From assembly GCF_949987535.1 (NCBI RefSeq), contig NC_080070.1:7498016-7562015 (forward strand): a stretch of DNA of 64,000 nt, written 5' to 3'. Below are positions 22,265 through 34,118 of this stretch, piece by piece (position 1 is the stretch's first letter; every line of letters begins with the position of its first letter). Origin of the DNA: Balaenoptera acutorostrata (taxonomy: Eukaryota > Chordata > Mammalia > Artiodactyla > Balaenopteridae). The notes beneath the pieces are model-generated. The model was not told the origin of the DNA. It worked only from the letters and a program-made list of their open reading frames with translations, and made no database searches. Position numbers and translations under genes: made by a program.

Positions 22265-22520
22265 ATATCTAAGAATGATAGTTATAGGACAGAATATGCA
22301 GTATGATCCCATTTGTGTGTGCGTATATACACACATTTATAGGTACACACACTCACACACACAAAACCCTGGAAGACTATCTAACTTCACAGTGGTTTTG
22401 GTGAGGATCAGGGCAGAGTGAGATTATAAGGTATTTTTACATTTAGAGTTACATATTTCTGTACTACTTGAATTTCTATAAGAAGCCTATATTGCTTTTG
22501 TAATCAGAAAATGATATATT
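22265..22520 (+). repeat. old L1M/HAL1-like 3' UTR, plus
   Basis: 'gcagtatgatcccatttgtg', 'aaaccctggaagactatcta', 'cacagtggttttggtgagga' and 'ttgcttttgtaatcagaaaa' give the forward order of an old L1 3' UTR. It includes a degenerate TG/CA stretch near 22,310-22,370. Confidence 0.6.
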
Positions 22521-23227
22521 AATATAGAGCTGAAATTGATGACATCTGCAATAAAAATAGTATTGCAAAGAGCTTGAAAGTAATCTAGTTGCAGAATCAT
22601 CTATCAAAACTGCATCCTAAAAAAAAAACACCAAAAAAAACCCCCCAAAACTGCATCCTGCCTGTGTACCCAAGGATGTTCGCTACAGCCACACCTGAAA
22701 TGGCAAAAGCTCTGCCATTAAAAAAAGTCCTCGAAAGGCCATCATCCAAGGGAGAGAAAGAGGACGTGAGAATGTGTGTCTGTCTGCGGTGGGGTGAGCC
22801 TAAGAGGGGCCTGTGTTGCTGGGGGGAACTTTCTCAATTGTATACCAAGTGCTTGTGCCACGTGTTAAAAAAAAAATTAAAATGTTAAAAGGCTATACTT
22901 AGGTTCACAAACCACAACTACTGGTCAAGATAGAACAGGAATCTGATGGGATACTTTCTATTTCCTCCCAGTGGACTTCTCACACCCACCGCCTGCTGTG
23001 TTCTGCCCCCAACAGGGCTTCTAGAACAGAGCATCGGTAGTGAAAGACCAGTTCTGTTTTGCTCTTTATTTCCCCAATGCCTTGCAGACGGAGGCTTTAA
23101 TAAAACCAATAAAAATGAATTACTGCAAAAATGAAATTAAAAAACAACCAAGACATGCAAAATTCAGGGTCCAATATTTTTATTAGTAGATCGAATAGAC
23201 ATAAAGTTTCTCTGTCAAATTGCTTTT
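22521..23227. other. single-copy DNA, A-rich in part
   Basis: A run of A- and C-homopolymers lies at 22,619-22,650 and an A run at 22,867. Minor L1-like text ('cccaaggatgttcgctacag') sits at about 22,668. Open frames on both strands are short and unsupported. Confidence 0.4.
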
Positions 23228-23242
23228 AAACTGTGGTTCTCA

Positions 23243-23599
23243 AATGATACAGATGAACTTATTTGCAAAGCAGAAATAGAGACACAGACATAGAGAACAG
23301 ACATATGGATACCAAGGGAGGGAAGGGGGGGGTGGGACGAATTGGGAGATTGGGATTGACATATATACACTACTCTGTATAAAATAGATAATTAATGAGA
23401 ACCTACTGTAGAGCACAGGGAACGCTACTCAATGCTCTGTGGTGACCTAAATGGGAAAGAAATCCCAGAAAAGAGGGGATATATGTATACATATAGCTGA
23501 TTCACTTTGCTGTACAGCAGAAAGTAACACAACATTGTAAAGCAACTATACTCTATTAAAAATTAATTAAAAAAAAAACTTGTAAAAAAAAAAAAAACC
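23243..23599 (+). mobile_element. 5'-truncated L1 3' end, plus
   Basis: Forward cetartiodactyl L1 3' terminus: 'cagaaatagagacacagaca', 'aacctactgtagagcacagg', 'gctgattcactttgctgtac', 'acattgtaaagcaactatac' and an A-rich tail. Target duplication AAACTGTGGTTCTCA (23,228) and AAACAGTGGTTCTCA (23,600) shows that it landed at the very edge of the MER5A element. Confidence 0.93.
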
Positions 23600-23855
23600 A
23601 AACAGTGGTTCTCAGCTGGGGTGGTGGCGGGGGGGGGGGAGCTGTGATTTTTGCCCCCAGGGGACATTTGGCAAGTCTAGAGACACTTCTGGTTGTCACA
23701 GCTGGGGAGGGACGTGTTACTGGCACCTAGTAGGTGGAGACCAGGAAAGCTGCTTACTGTTGGGACCACAGTGCACAGAACGGCCCTAACACTAAGGAAT
23801 TGTTGGGCTCAAAATACCAAAAGCGCCAAGGCAGAAAAATCCTGCCTTAAAAGTT
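23600..23855 (+). mobile_element. MER5A-like hAT-Charlie DNA transposon, plus
   Basis: 'cagtggttctcagctggggt', 'tttgcccccaggggacattt', 'ctggttgtcacagctgggga', 'ttactggcacctagtaggtg' and 'aaaataccaaaagcgccaag' follow the MER5A consensus. This is a non-autonomous, non-coding element. A G run at 23,629-23,639 is embedded. Confidence 0.88.
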
Positions 23856-24124
23856 TTTAAGTGGTTAATCTCAGATTCTGTATTTATCTCTGGTCAGATT
23901 GGTAACGTTTTTGGACCCCCGTCCACAGACTTCCCTTTGAGAAGACTGCCCTTAACATACTCCCTTTGGACTCTGGCCCAATAAGGTTGCCGACAAACCG
24001 CAACCAGGATTCTCTAATCCTTGACATTTGTGAGGCTTCCACATGAAGAATATACTAGAATGAGGACAGGAAAACGGAGCTTAGTGATGTAATCAAAGGA
24101 AACGTGAACAAATGATTCTCTGCA

Positions 24125-24310
24125 GACGGCGAGACTGCGGCCTGAAGCCCAGCTGTGCCGTGTCCTAGCTGTGTAAGCCTGGGAAAGCTGGTTAGTACCT
24201 CCGGGCCACCATTTACCCATCTGTGAAATGGGAAGACCGCCCTCGTCGTAGGGCTATTGTGGAGGTTAAGCGTAAGTAAGGTAGTTTCTAACCCTCAGCA
24301 GCACCCAATA
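24125..24310 (+). repeat. MIR SINE, plus
   Basis: 'tcctagctgtgtaagcctgg', 'catttacccatctgtgaaat' and 'gtagggctattgtggaggtt' follow the MIR core and 3' half in forward order. Confidence 0.8.
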
Positions 24311-26298
24311 CGCATCCTTAGGTTCGTCCTCTCTTGGAACCCCTCTGTCAAAGGACTCTGCCCCAGGTCCCCAGAGCCCACGCATGGCTGGTTCTTGTCA
24401 GTCTCTGTTTCTGTGACGGGGCTTGAGGCAACACTGCCCACGTCTTCTCCTCCTCCTTTGAGAAGAGCGGCCCGGCAGGAACTTTCTGAGGCCAGACATG
24501 TGAACGAGTGAGGGGCGGGGCCTAAGTCTTCTGAGGAAGTTGAATAAGTAAGTGGAAAGTGCTGCAAATGGGAGGAATCACTCGCTGGCTCAGCCAGTAC
24601 TGATTGGGCCCTTACTAAATGCCCTTCATATAAACGGCGGGAAAGGAAACTAGAGGCGAAAAAAATAAAAAAGAGGCCCCACAAAACTTGCCACCTGGTA
24701 GCAAGCCATGCATTTTGTGAGACCCACATCTGTTTGAAAAGCAGAACCCGCCTCCCATTTGTTCACTGGCAACAACGGTCAGGGAGAAGGAGAAAAGATA
24801 ATTTGTGAAGAAGTTTCTCATACAGCTCAGGAGGCAACCACAGTGCAGCTGGCTCAGGCGTTGGCAGGAGCTACTGGGAGGGATCTCACCCAACAAATTC
24901 CAGCTCCACCTTAATAAACAACTCTCCAGCTGAACCTGAGCGGCAGGGCCTCGCACCTGTCCCCGGGCACTGCTGACCTGGTTCCAGGGAACCAGAACAC
25001 AGCCGCCCCTCGGCGGGTTCCTGTTCTAGGAACGAGGAGAGGGCGCAGGTTGGCTCTGGGCTCAGTGCTGAGATGCTCTCCTGGCTGGATCTCCTGGAAT
25101 TGCAGCTCGCGGAGGAGGTGTGGGAAGCGGGGGCAGAGCTGGGGCCGGGCCCCTCCCGTCGGGGCACACGGGCCCTTGTCAGTTACACCTGAGGTCCGCC
25201 CGCGTGGAGGCCCAGCCAGTCTCCGCTTCCAAAACTCTTTTTCTTGAGAATACTTCCCTCTCTCTTTCATAATTGCTATGGGTGAGTCACGCTCTGGATT
25301 TCTCTCAAGCAGTTGTGAAAGAGGACCTGTCAGAAGCCGCTCTCGGGGCGCGTTCTGAGTAAGCGGCAGGTGCTTTGGAGAGACAGCTGCACGGGAGGCT
25401 GCAGATCAGGTGGTGACGGGTAACAAAAACCTCCCTGAACCGTCCAGAGGCCAGATGTTCCCACGCCGAAGTCAGGGATGGATGGGGAAAGGTATAGGTA
25501 TGAATGAATCACAAATATCAGGTTAATTACCTGGAGCTGCCTGGGAGGAAAAATTCGTTCTGTTCCAAATCCACATCATTTCAGCTACCTCTTCATGCCT
25601 GCGTCACCCACAGCATCTTTGCTGCTGTTGGTGGAGGGACTGGAGAAAGATGACCTGTGATCACCTTCTGTACCCGGGGCACCAGCTGGCCCTGGGTGCG
25701 CAGAGAGAGTTAAGACCTAATTTCTCTCCCACAGATACTCACAGCCTAGACGCAGATGTGAACTATAAACTAATAATGACCACACAGGGGTCAAGTGCTA
25801 TAAAAACACATTTTACAAGGATTTGAGAACAGAGAGGGAGAAGCCGATAACTGCTCACGAACAAAGAAATGGTCCTTTCGGCTTCCCTGCGTGCTCCCGA
25901 CAGAGGCTCCCAGCATTTGAACTTGACGATGGTTGATATCATGCCCTGATCATGGAGCAAATACCTTCTCATTTTATGACTTTTTCGTTTTAATTCATAT
26001 TCTCAGGTTTCGCTACCATGGCAGAACATGCAGTCATGAACTGTCTGTTAATCTCACTTACCCAGGTCTTCTCATGATATGTTATAAAAATATCTTTTTA
26101 CCCAGCATGTGCTTTGTGTCACTATCTGACTATACGATGTGCTTTCATTTCCAAAAGCAAATCGTTCATGTAAATGTTCCTGCAGATCATGAAGCCTATA
26201 AACTCTGGTACCAGGCACAACTGGAAGATGAATCCACAAATAATCCCAACACATATCTGTACAACATTTGAGATTTCTTCCTAGTTTCAAAGAAAATG
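24311..26298. other. single-copy DNA with modest G+C-rich patch
   Basis: About 24,930-25,210 is G+C rich with scattered CpG and several E-box CAGCTG/CACCTG-type hexamers nearby. It is weaker than the islands at 8,545 and 56,563. Overlapping open frames on both strands (24,295-25,270) are what G+C richness produces by chance. No repeat is recognised, so this could be a regulatory element or simply single-copy DNA. Confidence 0.4.
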
Positions 26299-26416
26299 AT
26301 ATGAGTATACTCATATATAAATGACTGTATGATATATAGGTATATGTATTTGAGTATATATGATATCTATACATGTATATATGATATGTATATTCTATAA
26401 ATTATATATGAGTATA
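26299..26416. repeat. AT-rich tract with 18-bp perfect palindrome
   Basis: ATATGAGTATACTCATAT at 26,299-26,316 is a perfect self-complementary 18-mer. The following 100 bases are almost pure A/T with repeated gatat/tatat words and the partial palindrome arm ATGAGTATACT again near 26,408. It is cruciform-prone low-complexity DNA. Confidence 0.85.
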
Positions 26417-26869
26417 CTGACCTTTTTTTCACATTAGTGTCATATTATTATTTTTTTCTGTTAAATCAGGCAATGAGTACACTTTCCAAGGCTGAGCTCT
26501 TTGCAGACGAGCTCTGTGACTCAACTTTGCCATAATGAGGCAGTCTGGAGGCTTTTAAAAGCATGGAGACATTCTTAAGATTAGTAAAAACAGGATCGTC
26601 AAAGTCATGCAAATTGAAAGTACAAAAAGAAACATTTTGGCTTTTGATGGTTTGATGAAACTTTCTCTTCACTGGCTTCATAACTCATAAGCATCAAAGT
26701 CATGGAAACTGGTGACATAATTTTGCAGTCACAATTTCTGAGTCTCAGAAATGCATTCAGCTGAATCGAATGTAGTATTTTTTTTAATTTAAAATGGGTA
26801 AAGTATAGATTCATGGTTTTAGAATCAGAATCAGTTTAATGACTGAAGGAAGAGCCTTTGAGAAAATCT
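26417..26869. other. single-copy DNA, no gene recognised
   Basis: AT-rich, with only short unsupported open frames on the minus strand. Confidence 0.4.
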
Positions 26870-27135
26870 GTTCCCAGCCCATCATTTTGCAGATAAATGC
26901 AGCTAGTTTACGACCTGCAGGTCCCTTAACCTCCCAGGGCTCGGCTTTCTGGTCTGTGAAATGAGGGGCGGGGCTGTATGAACTCTGATCCCCTCCCACC
27001 ACCAACATTTTGCAGAATCCTAATAAATGGTTGTTGAATGAATGAAGCTAGCGCCCAGAGAGACTGGTTGATTGGCCTGAGATCACACAGTTACTCAGGG
27101 AGAGACCCACGTCTTCTGACTTTCAGCCGTGGCTC
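26870..27135. repeat. two adjoining MIR fragments, opposite orientation
   Basis: 26,870-27,000 reads forward ('gtcccttaacctcccagggc', 'tggtctgtgaaatgaggggc'). 27,020-27,135 reads reverse ('gttgaatgaatgaagctagc', 'cctgagatcacacagttact'). Both are ancient and non-coding. Confidence 0.6.
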
Positions 27136-27434
27136 TTGGTATAGAATAGGCTTAGAATAAAGACCTTGAATTTGGTAAAAGTACATAGAGATCAATGAAG
27201 AAAACACCCTAAGAAGAAAATAAATAAATAAATAAAACACCTCTGTACAACAACCAAGTGAAACAAAGTTTCACAAAGTTTCAATTATCTGCATATCTAC
27301 CGTTTTAATCATAGGTTGGCTTCCCTTAGACATCCAGCTCATTTGCCTGGTGGACCAGGAGTGTCAACCATTCTATTGCTGCATCACAAACTTCTCCAAA
27401 AGGAGGACGCTTACAACAGTTTATCTTTACCTCT
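27136..27434. other. single-copy DNA and left part of an older split repeat
   Basis: 27,355-27,434 ('ctattgctgcatcacaaact') is the start of the same old repeat type as at 5,910 and 36,652. It is interrupted by the MLT1 that follows and appears to resume after 27,868. Confidence 0.45.
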
Positions 27435-27867
27435 TGTTATGGGTTAGCAAGAGAAAAGACATATTGAAGTCCTAACCCCTGGGGCCTGTGAATGGGACCT
27501 TATTTGAAAATAGGACCTTGGCACATGTCATCAAGTTAAGACGAGGGCATCAGGGTCCAAATCCAATATCGCTGGTGTCCGCATAAGAGGAGGGAAATCT
27601 GGACACCACACACCCAGAGGGAAGAAGGCCACGGGAAGACGGAGGCAGACCTTGGTGTGATGCTACCACAAGTCAAGGAACACCTGGGACCACCAGAAGC
27701 TGGAAGAGACAAGGAAGGACCCTCCCCTAGAAGTTTCAGAGGGAGCATGGCCCTGCTGACGCATTAATTTCAGACTTCCAGCCTCCAGAACTGTGAGAGA
27801 ATGAATTCCTGTTGTTTTCAGCCCTGCAGCTTACGGTACTGTGGAAGGCAACCCTGGGAAGTGAGTA
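27435..27867 (+). mobile_element. MLT1-type MaLR LTR, plus
   Basis: A clear MLT1 LTR: start 'tgttatgggttagc', 'gaagtcctaacccctggggc', 'ccttatttgaaaataggacc', 'aggacctt..catcaagtta', 'ccaatatcgctggtgtccgc', 'aagtcaaggaacacctggga', and end 'agcctccagaactgtgagag'. A short duplication TACCTCT lies at 27,428-27,434 and 27,868-27,874, compatible with an LTR-type target-site duplication. It is a solo LTR with no internal sequence. Confidence 0.88.
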
Positions 27868-27874
27868 TACCTCT

Positions 27875-28237
27875 CGTGTTTCTGCAGGTTGAGTGGGCGA
27901 GGGTGGGTCCTTCTCTCTCAGGATCTCTCGGATGGTGGCTGGGACTAGAGTCATTTGAAGGCATGACTGGGCAGGATGTCCAAGATGACGCACTCACATG
28001 CCCAAGGTTGGTGTTGTCTTTGGCTGGGGGCTCAGCTGTGCCTCTGGACTGGAGCATCTACACGTGGCCTCTCCATGTGACTCAGATTCTTGAAGCATGG
28101 CGGTGTCTCAAGAATGACCATTCCAAAGGGACAGTAAGGCCCTGGCCAGAAATCAGTGCAGCATCTCTTCTGCTCTGTTCTATTCCTCTGTTCTATTCTA
28201 TTCTCAAGGAGGCAAACATTAGTGACTGAGGGACAGT
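27875..28237 (-). repeat. older repeat, right part, interrupted by MLT1
   Basis: 'ggctgggggctcagctgtgc', 'cgtggcctctccatgtgact' and 'cattccaaagggacagtaag' resemble the continuation of the repeat class at 5,910 and 36,652. The open frame across 27,801-28,229 spans two different repeats and is not a gene. Confidence 0.45.
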
Positions 28238-28252
28238 TCCTTGAGATGTTCT

Positions 28253-28495
28253 TTTTTTTTTTTTTTTTAATATTTATTTATTTATTTGGTTGCACTGGGT
28301 CTTAGTTGTGACAGGCGGGCTCCTTAGTTGTGGCTCACAGCCTCCTTAGTTGCAGCTCGCCAGCTCCTTAGTTGTGACATGTGAACTCTTAGTTGCGGCA
28401 TGCATGTGGGATCTAGTTCCCTGACCAGGGATTGAACTCAGGCCCCCTACGTTGGGAGCACGGAGTCTTATCCACGGCGCCACCAGGAAAGCCCC
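28253..28495 (-). mobile_element. CHR-type SINE, minus
   Basis: 'ttgcactgggtcttagttgt', 'tagttccctgaccagggatt' and 'ccaccaggaaagcccc' show a reversed CHR SINE. The tail is a T run followed by tatttatttattt. The target duplication is 15 bp with one mismatch (tccttgagatgttct at 28,238; tccttgaggtgttct at 28,496). Confidence 0.9.
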
Positions 28496-28510
28496 TCCTT
28501 GAGGTGTTCT

Positions 28511-29486
28511 GAGCCATTGCCTTCCACTGGTAATATGGATTAACAAGCTGAGGTTGTAGAAAACATTCTCCACGAGAGCAAATGCCACCTGGGACCCAGA
28601 AGGCCTAATAAAGCCCCCAAGGGTTCTACATCACAAGGAGAGCTCCTTCAAACCAGTTTTCCTCCCAGAAACTTTCTCACCCCTGGGTCGCAGCTTAGGA
28701 GGTTGGAGGAGACATTTCCTCCCTCCTTGCTTTTGAATCATTCATATAGCAACGATTATAACGATGTTCAGGCATTCCCTAGCAGGTGAGGAAAGCGTCT
28801 CCCTGAAGGAGAATTCTCACAATTCTTTATTCAATATGCCTTCGGTAAATGTCTCCCGGGGGGTCCACATTGTGCTGGCTGATGAGACAAGGAGATAAGT
28901 AGGAATTTTAGAGGTTCGAAAGAAAAAAAATGCCTGCAGTCTGGGGAGATGGAGCCAAGAAGACTCTCTGATCCTTCCTCTTCCTTTTTCCTTTCGGGTC
29001 TGGGAGCCATCCTGACCGTGTCTGTCCCCAGACACTCTTTCCTTCCCACGGGATGGCTGGCCTGAGACGCTGTCTGGGCCTGAGGCGCCCCGGGGCCACA
29101 GCGCTGGGGCAGGCATGTTCTAGCTCTGGGGGCCCAGTTTCTCTGACAGGGTAGGGAAGCTCTCTGTGACCTGAGAGGCTGCAGGTGGGGTGAGGTCTGG
29201 GAGCGACCCTCTGGGAGATAGGTTCCAGCTATGCATCTGGGGGAGAAGACGCAGGAACAGAGTGCAGAGGGGTTAGAAGAAAGAGAGCAGTCCCACATGT
29301 CTGGGGCAAACTGTACGGGACTGCTTTGGGGTTTTCACAGAGGGGTTGTTCTCTGGTGGGGCGGCCAGTGGCCTCTATACTGCTCAGGGTGGAGCCATTG
29401 CAGGACCTTTGGTGGCATCAGGGACCTCCAAAGGAAGGCTGGAGTGGGTGTGGGGGAAGAGACTCAAGGCCCCTCATCCCTTTTTT
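28511..29486. other. single-copy DNA, no gene recognised
   Basis: Moderate G+C. Overlapping open frames of 99 and 155 residues on the minus strand (28,817-29,298) share the same bases in different frames and show no domain. I treat them as chance. Confidence 0.4.
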
Positions 29487-29905
29487 TTAATAGACTTTAT
29501 TTTTTAGAGCAGTTTTAGATCCACAGTGAAACTGAGAGGAAGGAACAGAGAGTTCCCACCCATCCTTAGCCCGACACATACACAGCTTCCTGTGTTATCA
29601 TCAGCGTCCCCCCACCAGAGTGGTCCATTTGTCACAACTGATGAACCTACCCTGACACGTCATAAACACCCAATGTGCATAGTTTACGTGAGGGTTCATT
29701 CTTGGTGTTGCACATTCTCTGGGTTTGGATAAATGTATAATGACCTCTATCCCAGCGTTATAGTATCATCCAGAGTAGTTTCACTGCCCTCAAAATCCTC
29801 TGTGCTGTATCTATTCATCCCTCCCTCCCTCTCCGCACCCCTGGCAACCACTGATCCTTTTACTGTCTCCATAGTTTTGCCTTTTCCCTTTCCCCTTTCT
29901 AACCA
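29487..29905 (-). mobile_element. old L1 3' UTR (L1M-type), minus
   Basis: 'agactttattttttagagca', 'gttttagatccacagtgaaa', 'ggaacagagagttcccaccc', 'ctgggtttggataaatgtat' and 'ccctggcaaccactgatcct' are the reversed L1M 3' UTR in order. It is non-coding. Confidence 0.8.
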
Positions 29906-29994
29906 GAGCTGATCCAATTTACATATTGGGCTTTTGTTTAAGATTTCATTTTAAGATGAGGTTATGTGGCTTAAGAAGAAAAGAAAAAGGTTTT

Positions 29995-30170
29995 AAGTTA
30001 ACAGGCAGCATCTTGACCCCATCACTCATTAGCTGTGTGACCCTGAGCAAATCACTTCACCTCTCTGAAACTCAACGTCTCATCCATACAATGGGGCCAA
30101 TGAGGGCTGCCTCACGTAAATACTGTTCTGTGTGTGCAGCACCTGCACACAGTAGGGCCTCAACCAGGGT
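29995..30170 (+). repeat. MIR SINE, plus
   Basis: 'cactcattagctgtgtgacc', 'tgagcaaatcacttcacctc', 'tcatccatacaatggggcca' and 'cacacagtagggcctcaacc' follow MIR order. Confidence 0.82.
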
Positions 30171-31329
30171 GAACTGCTTCCTTTTGCAGCTCGTGCTCAC
30201 TTCCCCCATTCAGTCCCCAAGGCCTGGTTATTTTGTCTCTGGAGTTCCAGGATTTCTGTCTTCTCTCATCCTTACTCTAACTTCTTTCTAGTTTAGGCTT
30301 GACCTGATTCAGTGTGTCTGAAAACAGTGATTAGGCCACACACCTGTGCCAAATGCTCACCTTTAATGTGATGAAACATGGAGCTGACCCTCGGCAATGG
30401 GGCGGTGAGCCCAGCAGGAGGCAGGCGTGTTCTTCGGGCTGTTTTCTAGTGGACTTCTCTGGGGTCCTTAGCCCCCTAACCGCCCCCACCAAACCACCAG
30501 GGCACCTGATGGTCCTTCTGAGTCTGAGGAGCCATCACAGGGGTGGTTGGCTATCCATTTAGGGCCCCATGTCTAAGTTCTTTCACACAAGCTCTCTGTA
30601 ACTCTTGCTGGCACTAACCTTACAAGACACAGTGGAGCAGAAACCACTACATCCACAGAAATACACCAGGCTTCGGGCTTCACCGGGCAGCTTTCTGGAC
30701 CGTATTTCCTTAAATATTTATCTTTGAGCATCTTCGGATTAAGACCCTCTAAATGTGAGGCACTCACCCCCTCTCACCTGGACTACTTCCTTGCTCTCCT
30801 GGGTGGTCTCAGCCACCCAGATGAGCAGGGTTTGGTGACTGATTAGAAGCTGGGGCCAAAAGAAAATTTAATAATGGAGGAATCCCAAGTCCCAGAATTG
30901 GTCTCAGTGTCACCAAGTAGAAGAGAGAACACAGGAAAACAGGCAGACTTAAGGACTTTGGTGTTGGCCACCTCAGTTTGTGGCACTTGTGGGACCCACG
31001 GATGTGAACCTCAGGCTGGCAGCTGGACACGTGCATCTAAGCTTCAGTGAGTCCTAGACGGGAGGGTTGTTTTGACCCATCCCCAGCTGATTTTTCCATT
31101 TACCTCTTATGGGGCATCTGTTTTCTCTTATTTTTGATTTCTTGGGTGGGGGTAATTCACTGTCACTCATGTCCCATTTACAGTTCTTGTCTGACTTGGC
31201 ATCTAGTGTGATAGTTTACTGAGGAAATGCCAAATATTTGCATCTGAGCTATTAGCTCATCATTGGGCTGAATTGATTAGCTGTTAGTGTCTTGATACTG
31301 TGTACGAATACATATTACAAATATTATAA
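30171..31329. other. single-copy DNA, no gene recognised
   Basis: No repeat that I can name and no exon evidence. Confidence 0.4.
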
Positions 31330-31337
31330 AAGGCTTT

Positions 31338-31642
31338 ACTGGGGGCTTCCCTGGTGGCGCAGTGGTTGAGAATCTGCCTGCCAATGCAGGGGACACGGGT
31401 TTGAGCCCTGGTCCGGGAAGATCCCACATGCCGCGGAGCGACTAAGCCCGCGAGCCACAACTACTGAGCCTGCGCGTCTGGAGCTTGTGCTCCGCAACAA
31501 GAGAGGCCGCGATAGTGAGAGACCCGCGCACCACGATGAAGAGTGACCCCCGCTCGCCGCAACTAGAGAAAGCCCTCGCACAGAAACGAAGACCCAACAC
31601 AGCCAAAAAAATAAATAAATAAATAAAAATTAAAAAAATAAC
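31338..31642 (+). mobile_element. CHR SINE, plus
   Basis: An intact-looking CHR SINE of the 'gagaggccgcgatagtgag' subtype: head 'cttccctggtggcgcagtgg', B box 'gggtttgagccctggtccgg', tail aaaaataaataaataaata. Target duplication AAGGCTTT lies at 31,330-31,337 and 31,643-31,650. Confidence 0.93.
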
Positions 31643-31650
31643 AAGGCTTT

Positions 31651-32689
31651 CCTTTATATACAGCTGATAAAATCATACACTCTTTAGAGAAGGAAAATTA
31701 GAGATGATATAATCCAATGCCCACAAAATACTAAATAAGTCAGCATGCTTTAACTGAGTGCCCTTTATGTGTATATGTATATTTACTGAGAGAGAGAGAA
31801 TGTTGTAAAATGTTAACATTTGAGGAATGTCAATGAAGGAGAGATGGGAATTACCTGCACAATTTTTTTCAACTTTTTTCTGTCTAAAATTTTTTCAGAA
31901 TTAAGAAGTTAGTCCCCAAAGTTTAATACATACTATATAACACTTCAACGACTGAGAAGGGCCGGTGCTGGTGGAGGTGATGGTGGAGGTGGGTGGGAAA
32001 CAATAAAAACTCAATAGTGCTGCCAAGAAATGGGGACTCATGCAACCTGATTCTGTACAATCGCCTCAACTTCTCGGATGTTTTGTGAAACAATCTTTTT
32101 GCTTTTTCTAGATGCAAAAAGATAGACTTGAATAAATCATAACAGAAAATGAAAAGATCCTCTGCTTGCTGTTATAGTGATTGTGAAATACGTATAAATC
32201 TCAGCCCAGAAGGAATTAATTTGGTTAATGTAGATGTAAAATCAAAATGAATAGGACTGTAATCCCTTGGGGAGTCTGCATTTGTTCTGAACGCTCTTAT
32301 CAAATGTTCCTGGGGACACAGGACCCAATATTATTAAGATACCTGGCTGGGGAGGGCAGTAAGTCGAATAGAGGAAAGATGCTACAGGTCATGTGCTTGC
32401 TTTGCTTGGAGAAACCTGATGAAGAAAGCTCCAGATACCAACTCTGGGGCATGGACTGTGGACCCCGGAACCTGACCCCAGGAGCCTTTCACGGACATGA
32501 GCACCCGGACTGAGACACACACGTGGCCGCGGCATGTGGTCCTGATTTGTATCAGGGAACTAGAGGCTTAGGGATGATCCCCTGCCTCAAAGGAAATAGA
32601 GAACACCCTTAATTAGTTAAGGACTTAATAAAGTCTAGTGAGTTCTGCTCTAAGGGATGGGCCTCACCAGGAAGACAGGCGAGGCTGCT
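31651..32689. other. single-copy DNA, no gene recognised
   Basis: An 88-residue + strand open frame (32,247-32,513) has no domain that I recognise. A short GA run lies at 31,791-31,799. Confidence 0.4.
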
Positions 32690-32950
32690 TATTCAACAAG
32701 TATTAAATAAATGCCTTCTCTAGATGGGGCACAATGCAAAACAATGGAAAAATGTAGAGTAAGATAAATAGGATCTATGCCATCAGGTGGCTTATGGGAC
32801 AAAGACTGCTGACCAAGGAGTTCTCAGAGAACTCAGTTTCCACATCCGTAAAAAGGAAAACCTCCCTCCTTCATATATGAAACACGAAGATTAAATGAAT
32901 TGATGTATCTAAACGCTTGGCAGTTATCAGGCACTTAATAGTTCCTGGCT
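32690..32950. repeat. L2-like then MIR-like fragments
   Basis: 'ttattcaacaagtattaaat' (about 32,690) resembles a reversed L2 end. 'cagtttccacatccgtaaaa' with 'cttggcagttatcaggcact' (32,838-32,945) is a forward MIR 3' half. Confidence 0.5.
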
Positions 32951-34084
32951 TCCCCCTCTCTCTCTTCTCTGATGCAAGAGCCCAGGTCATCCTGGGTTAC
33001 TCTGAATCTTGCCCACTCTGGTCCATCACCAGGACAGTTCCATGGACCCACATCTAGGCCCTCTGCTGTTGTCTTAACCCAGATGCCCTAAGGACGTCTG
33101 AACTTGCCCTTACACCTCAACCCCGTACCAAGAGTGCTAACGACACCGCAAACATTTGATTAGGAAAACCACCTAGTATTAAAATGTGAATATATTTGGG
33201 CTGTAACTGTGATTTCAATTTGTAGATTTCACCACGGTCGTGCTATCAAGCAGTGTTCAGGTTTATTAATTTTATACGCATTGGTGTCTTTGAAATTGTT
33301 AGTTCGTATGTATGGAAATAAATTTTCATGAAATGAACTATAAGCTCTCTTATATGGGACATCTTTAATACTAGAGTAAAATAGATTTTAAATTACGTAC
33401 TAGAATGGCAGGTTTCTGCTGTAAGTTTGTGTTAAAAAGGGGGGGGAAAGAAAGCATAGATGGGAAAAAAAAAGAAGAAAAGAAAGTAGATGTAAAGTCT
33501 CCGTACTTTGGGTTATGTTCAGGGAGAAATTTTATCCCGTTTTCCTTGAAACCCAGCCTTTTCCCCACCCTTAAGAAGCTCTGTAAAGGTTGGGGTTATT
33601 TATCTCAACTCTAGGACAACTTGGGACAGCGGGATGGAGCTAGAAGGAAATGATAAGGGGCCGAAGGAAGGTTGAATTGCAAGCAGCCTCCAACAAGCAT
33701 CTGCTTCAGATCACTGGGCTCAGACACGGAGGAAATAGGATCTTACGGCCACTGGGCTGAAACCAGAGCCCAGAACCTCTCTCGATGGAACCGAGGCTGT
33801 GCCGGCCGATCCGTGGACCAGGGGGAGGAACTGATCCCTGAGATCACGGCGACGGCTGTCTGCCGGAAAATAAGGCTGCTCAGAGTGCTCTTTTCTTGTT
33901 TGAGTTAATTCCTCCATCTGTCCTGGGCCATGACTCTCCAGGAGATATTTCATAACTGCTTACAGAATGATTCAGGTCTCCACAAAATCGGAACTAGTAC
34001 AAAGTACAGAATCCCGCAGAGACCAAGAGGACCTGTAGAGAATGTCTGCTGTTAGGAAATGTGATAAGTTGAACCAGAAGCTTA

Positions 34085-34118
<34 letters not shown>

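Noticed and set aside
24311..25270. G+C-rich patch as a second gene promoter
   Set aside because: CpG density is modest, with no TATA, CCAAT or GC-box cluster and no convincing donor. Kept only as possible regulatory DNA.
25933..26271. 112-residue + strand frame
   Set aside because: No recognisable domain and no exon signals. It abuts an AT-rich low-complexity tract.
27801..28229. 142-residue + strand frame
   Set aside because: It spans the end of an MLT1 LTR and an older repeat, which is incompatible with a conserved gene.
28831..29298. 155-residue minus-strand frame
   Set aside because: Two other frames over the same bases are also open. There is no recognisable domain, splice signal or poly(A) context.
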